5,292 nucleotides of DNA. It comes from Acidisarcina sp. (GTDB taxonomy: Bacteria > Acidobacteriota > Blastocatellia > Pyrinomonadales > Pyrinomonadaceae). Of the stretch, positions 4,752 through 5,292 are shown piece by piece. The stretch lies in the NCBI GenBank assembly GCA_021155145.1, contig JAJNPX010000048.1, positions 1-5,292 on the forward strand. The letters run 5' to 3'. The notes under the pieces were generated by a model, which was given only the letters and a program-made list of their open reading frames with translations, had not been told where the DNA came from and ran no database searches. Every line of letters begins with the position of its first letter. The first letter of the stretch is position 1. Both the position numbers and the translations under genes were made by a program.

Positions 4752-5292
4752 TTACCGATATTCCAGCTCCCGTTCCCTTAAATATTTCAGCTTGTCGCGG
4801 ATCTCAGCTGCCTGCTCGAATTTCATCTCTTTTGCAGCGTGACGCATATCGGCTTCGAGTTGTTGAATGGTCTCTTTCAGCTTCTTTGGCGAATATTCCT
4901 CGAAGGCATCGAGGTCGAGCGGCACTTTAAAGTAATCTGCCTCATATGCAGTTACAAGTGTCGCCTCGATCGACTTGATGATGGTCGTCGGAGTGATGCC
5001 GTGTTCCGTGTTATAGGCTTCCTGGATAGTTCTGCGGCGCGCGGTCTCGTCGATCGCGTGCTTCATCGAATCGGTTATCTTGTCAGCGTAGAGTATCGCC
5101 TTTCCGCCTGAGTTCCTTGCTGCACGGCCGATCGTCTGGATAAGCGAACGCTCGGAACGAAGGAAACCCTCCTTGTCCGCATCGAGGATCGCGACGAGCG
5201 AAACCTCAGGCAAGTCGAGGCCCTCGCGAAGAAGGTTTATGCCAACCAGCACATCGAACTCACCGCGACGCAGATCGCGAAGGATCTTGATG
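4752..5292 (-). CDS. uvrB: UvrABC system protein B, C-terminal part (partial)
   Basis: This is the C-terminal 179 residues of the nucleotide-excision-repair helicase UvrB, which receives damaged DNA from UvrA and recruits UvrC for incision. The frame runs off the right edge (first complete codon at 5291-5289) and stops at TAA 4752-4754. Visible landmarks are [20 protein letters not shown] (helicase motif V region), then [18 protein letters not shown] and TIGRAARN (motif VI, arginine finger region). Next comes the Tyr-Asn-x-x-HGI-T-P linker ([12 protein letters not shown]). The C-terminal UVR domain covers about the last 39 residues ([20 protein letters not shown] and onward), which binds UvrC. 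Everything visible is canonical. Full-length UvrB is about 660-680 residues, so roughly three quarters lies outside. A GTG at 5252 within the VLVGIN segment is internal and not a start. Confidence 0.97.
   Translation of the reverse strand, partial: IKILRDLRRGEFDVLVGINLLREGLDLPEVSLVAILDADKEGFLRSERSLIQTIGRAARNSGGKAILYADKITDSMKHAIDETARRRTIQEAYNTEHGITPTTIIKSIEATLVTAYEADYFKVPLDLDAFEEYSPKKLKETIQQLEADMRHAAKEMKFEQAAEIRDKLKYLRERELEYR

Noticed and set aside
4206..4752. Insertion sequence with a target-site duplication around the GxxExxY cassette
   Set aside because: No transposase is present, and the outer flanks (ending AATTTGG on the left, starting TGTTCAA on the right) show no direct duplication. 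The interval is kept only as a putative cassette.

Overview
The window is ordinary bacterial chromosome with two small repeat-type insertions. Six coding regions are clearly supported. Five lie head to tail on the minus strand: uvrB, a GxxExxY/PDDEXK_3 nuclease-fold gene, a GlcD-type FAD oxidoreductase, a HAD hydrolase and a TPR-like protein. The sixth is the 3' end of lysA, converging from the plus strand. GC content is in the mid-50s percent over most genes and about 45% in the GxxExxY gene. Strong Shine-Dalgarno sequences are missing upstream of every visible start. The protein style, the CGATCG-rich composition and a Hanks-kinase remnant would suit an Acidobacteriota-like genome (perhaps Blastocatellia), but that is a weak inference with no rRNA or marker gene to support it.

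Layout, left to right. 1-134: last 43 codons of diaminopimelate decarboxylase (lysA, plus). 135-237: short convergent intergenic gap with one small hairpin. 238-1740: 500-residue soluble acidic TPR-like helical-repeat protein (minus). 1781-2473: HAD subfamily I hydrolase with an unusual DxN motif I (minus), 40 bp upstream of the TPR gene and probably co-transcribed with it. 2474-2685: intergenic region with a good sigma70-type promoter (2646-2673) and, starting 11 nt after the -10 box, a 38-codon ORF resembling the N-terminus and glycine-rich loop of a Ser/Thr protein kinase. 2686-4206: FAD-binding oxidoreductase (minus), carrying an in-frame 56-bp palindromic element at 3359-3414. 4226-4738: GxxExxY gene bounded by 15-bp perfect inverted repeats built from ATCCG units of 9-10 bp period. 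4752-5292: C-terminal 179 residues of UvrB (minus; 5' end outside the window).

How the parts relate. The housekeeping genes (lysA, uvrB) are unconnected metabolically. If the 4226-4738 cassette is removed, the uvrB stop and the FAD oxidoreductase start would be only about 32 bp apart, so the cassette looks like an insertion into a former uvrB-oxidoreductase transcription unit. The HAD and TPR genes probably form a second unit driven by the 2646-2673 promoter, whose transcript would carry the kinase remnant as a leader ORF.

Most worth following up: the in-frame palindromic element in the oxidoreductase, the repeat-bounded GxxExxY cassette, and the kinase-like micro-ORF with its nearly leaderless promoter. 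No CRISPR array, tRNA, rRNA, transposase, phage gene or clear defence system is visible.
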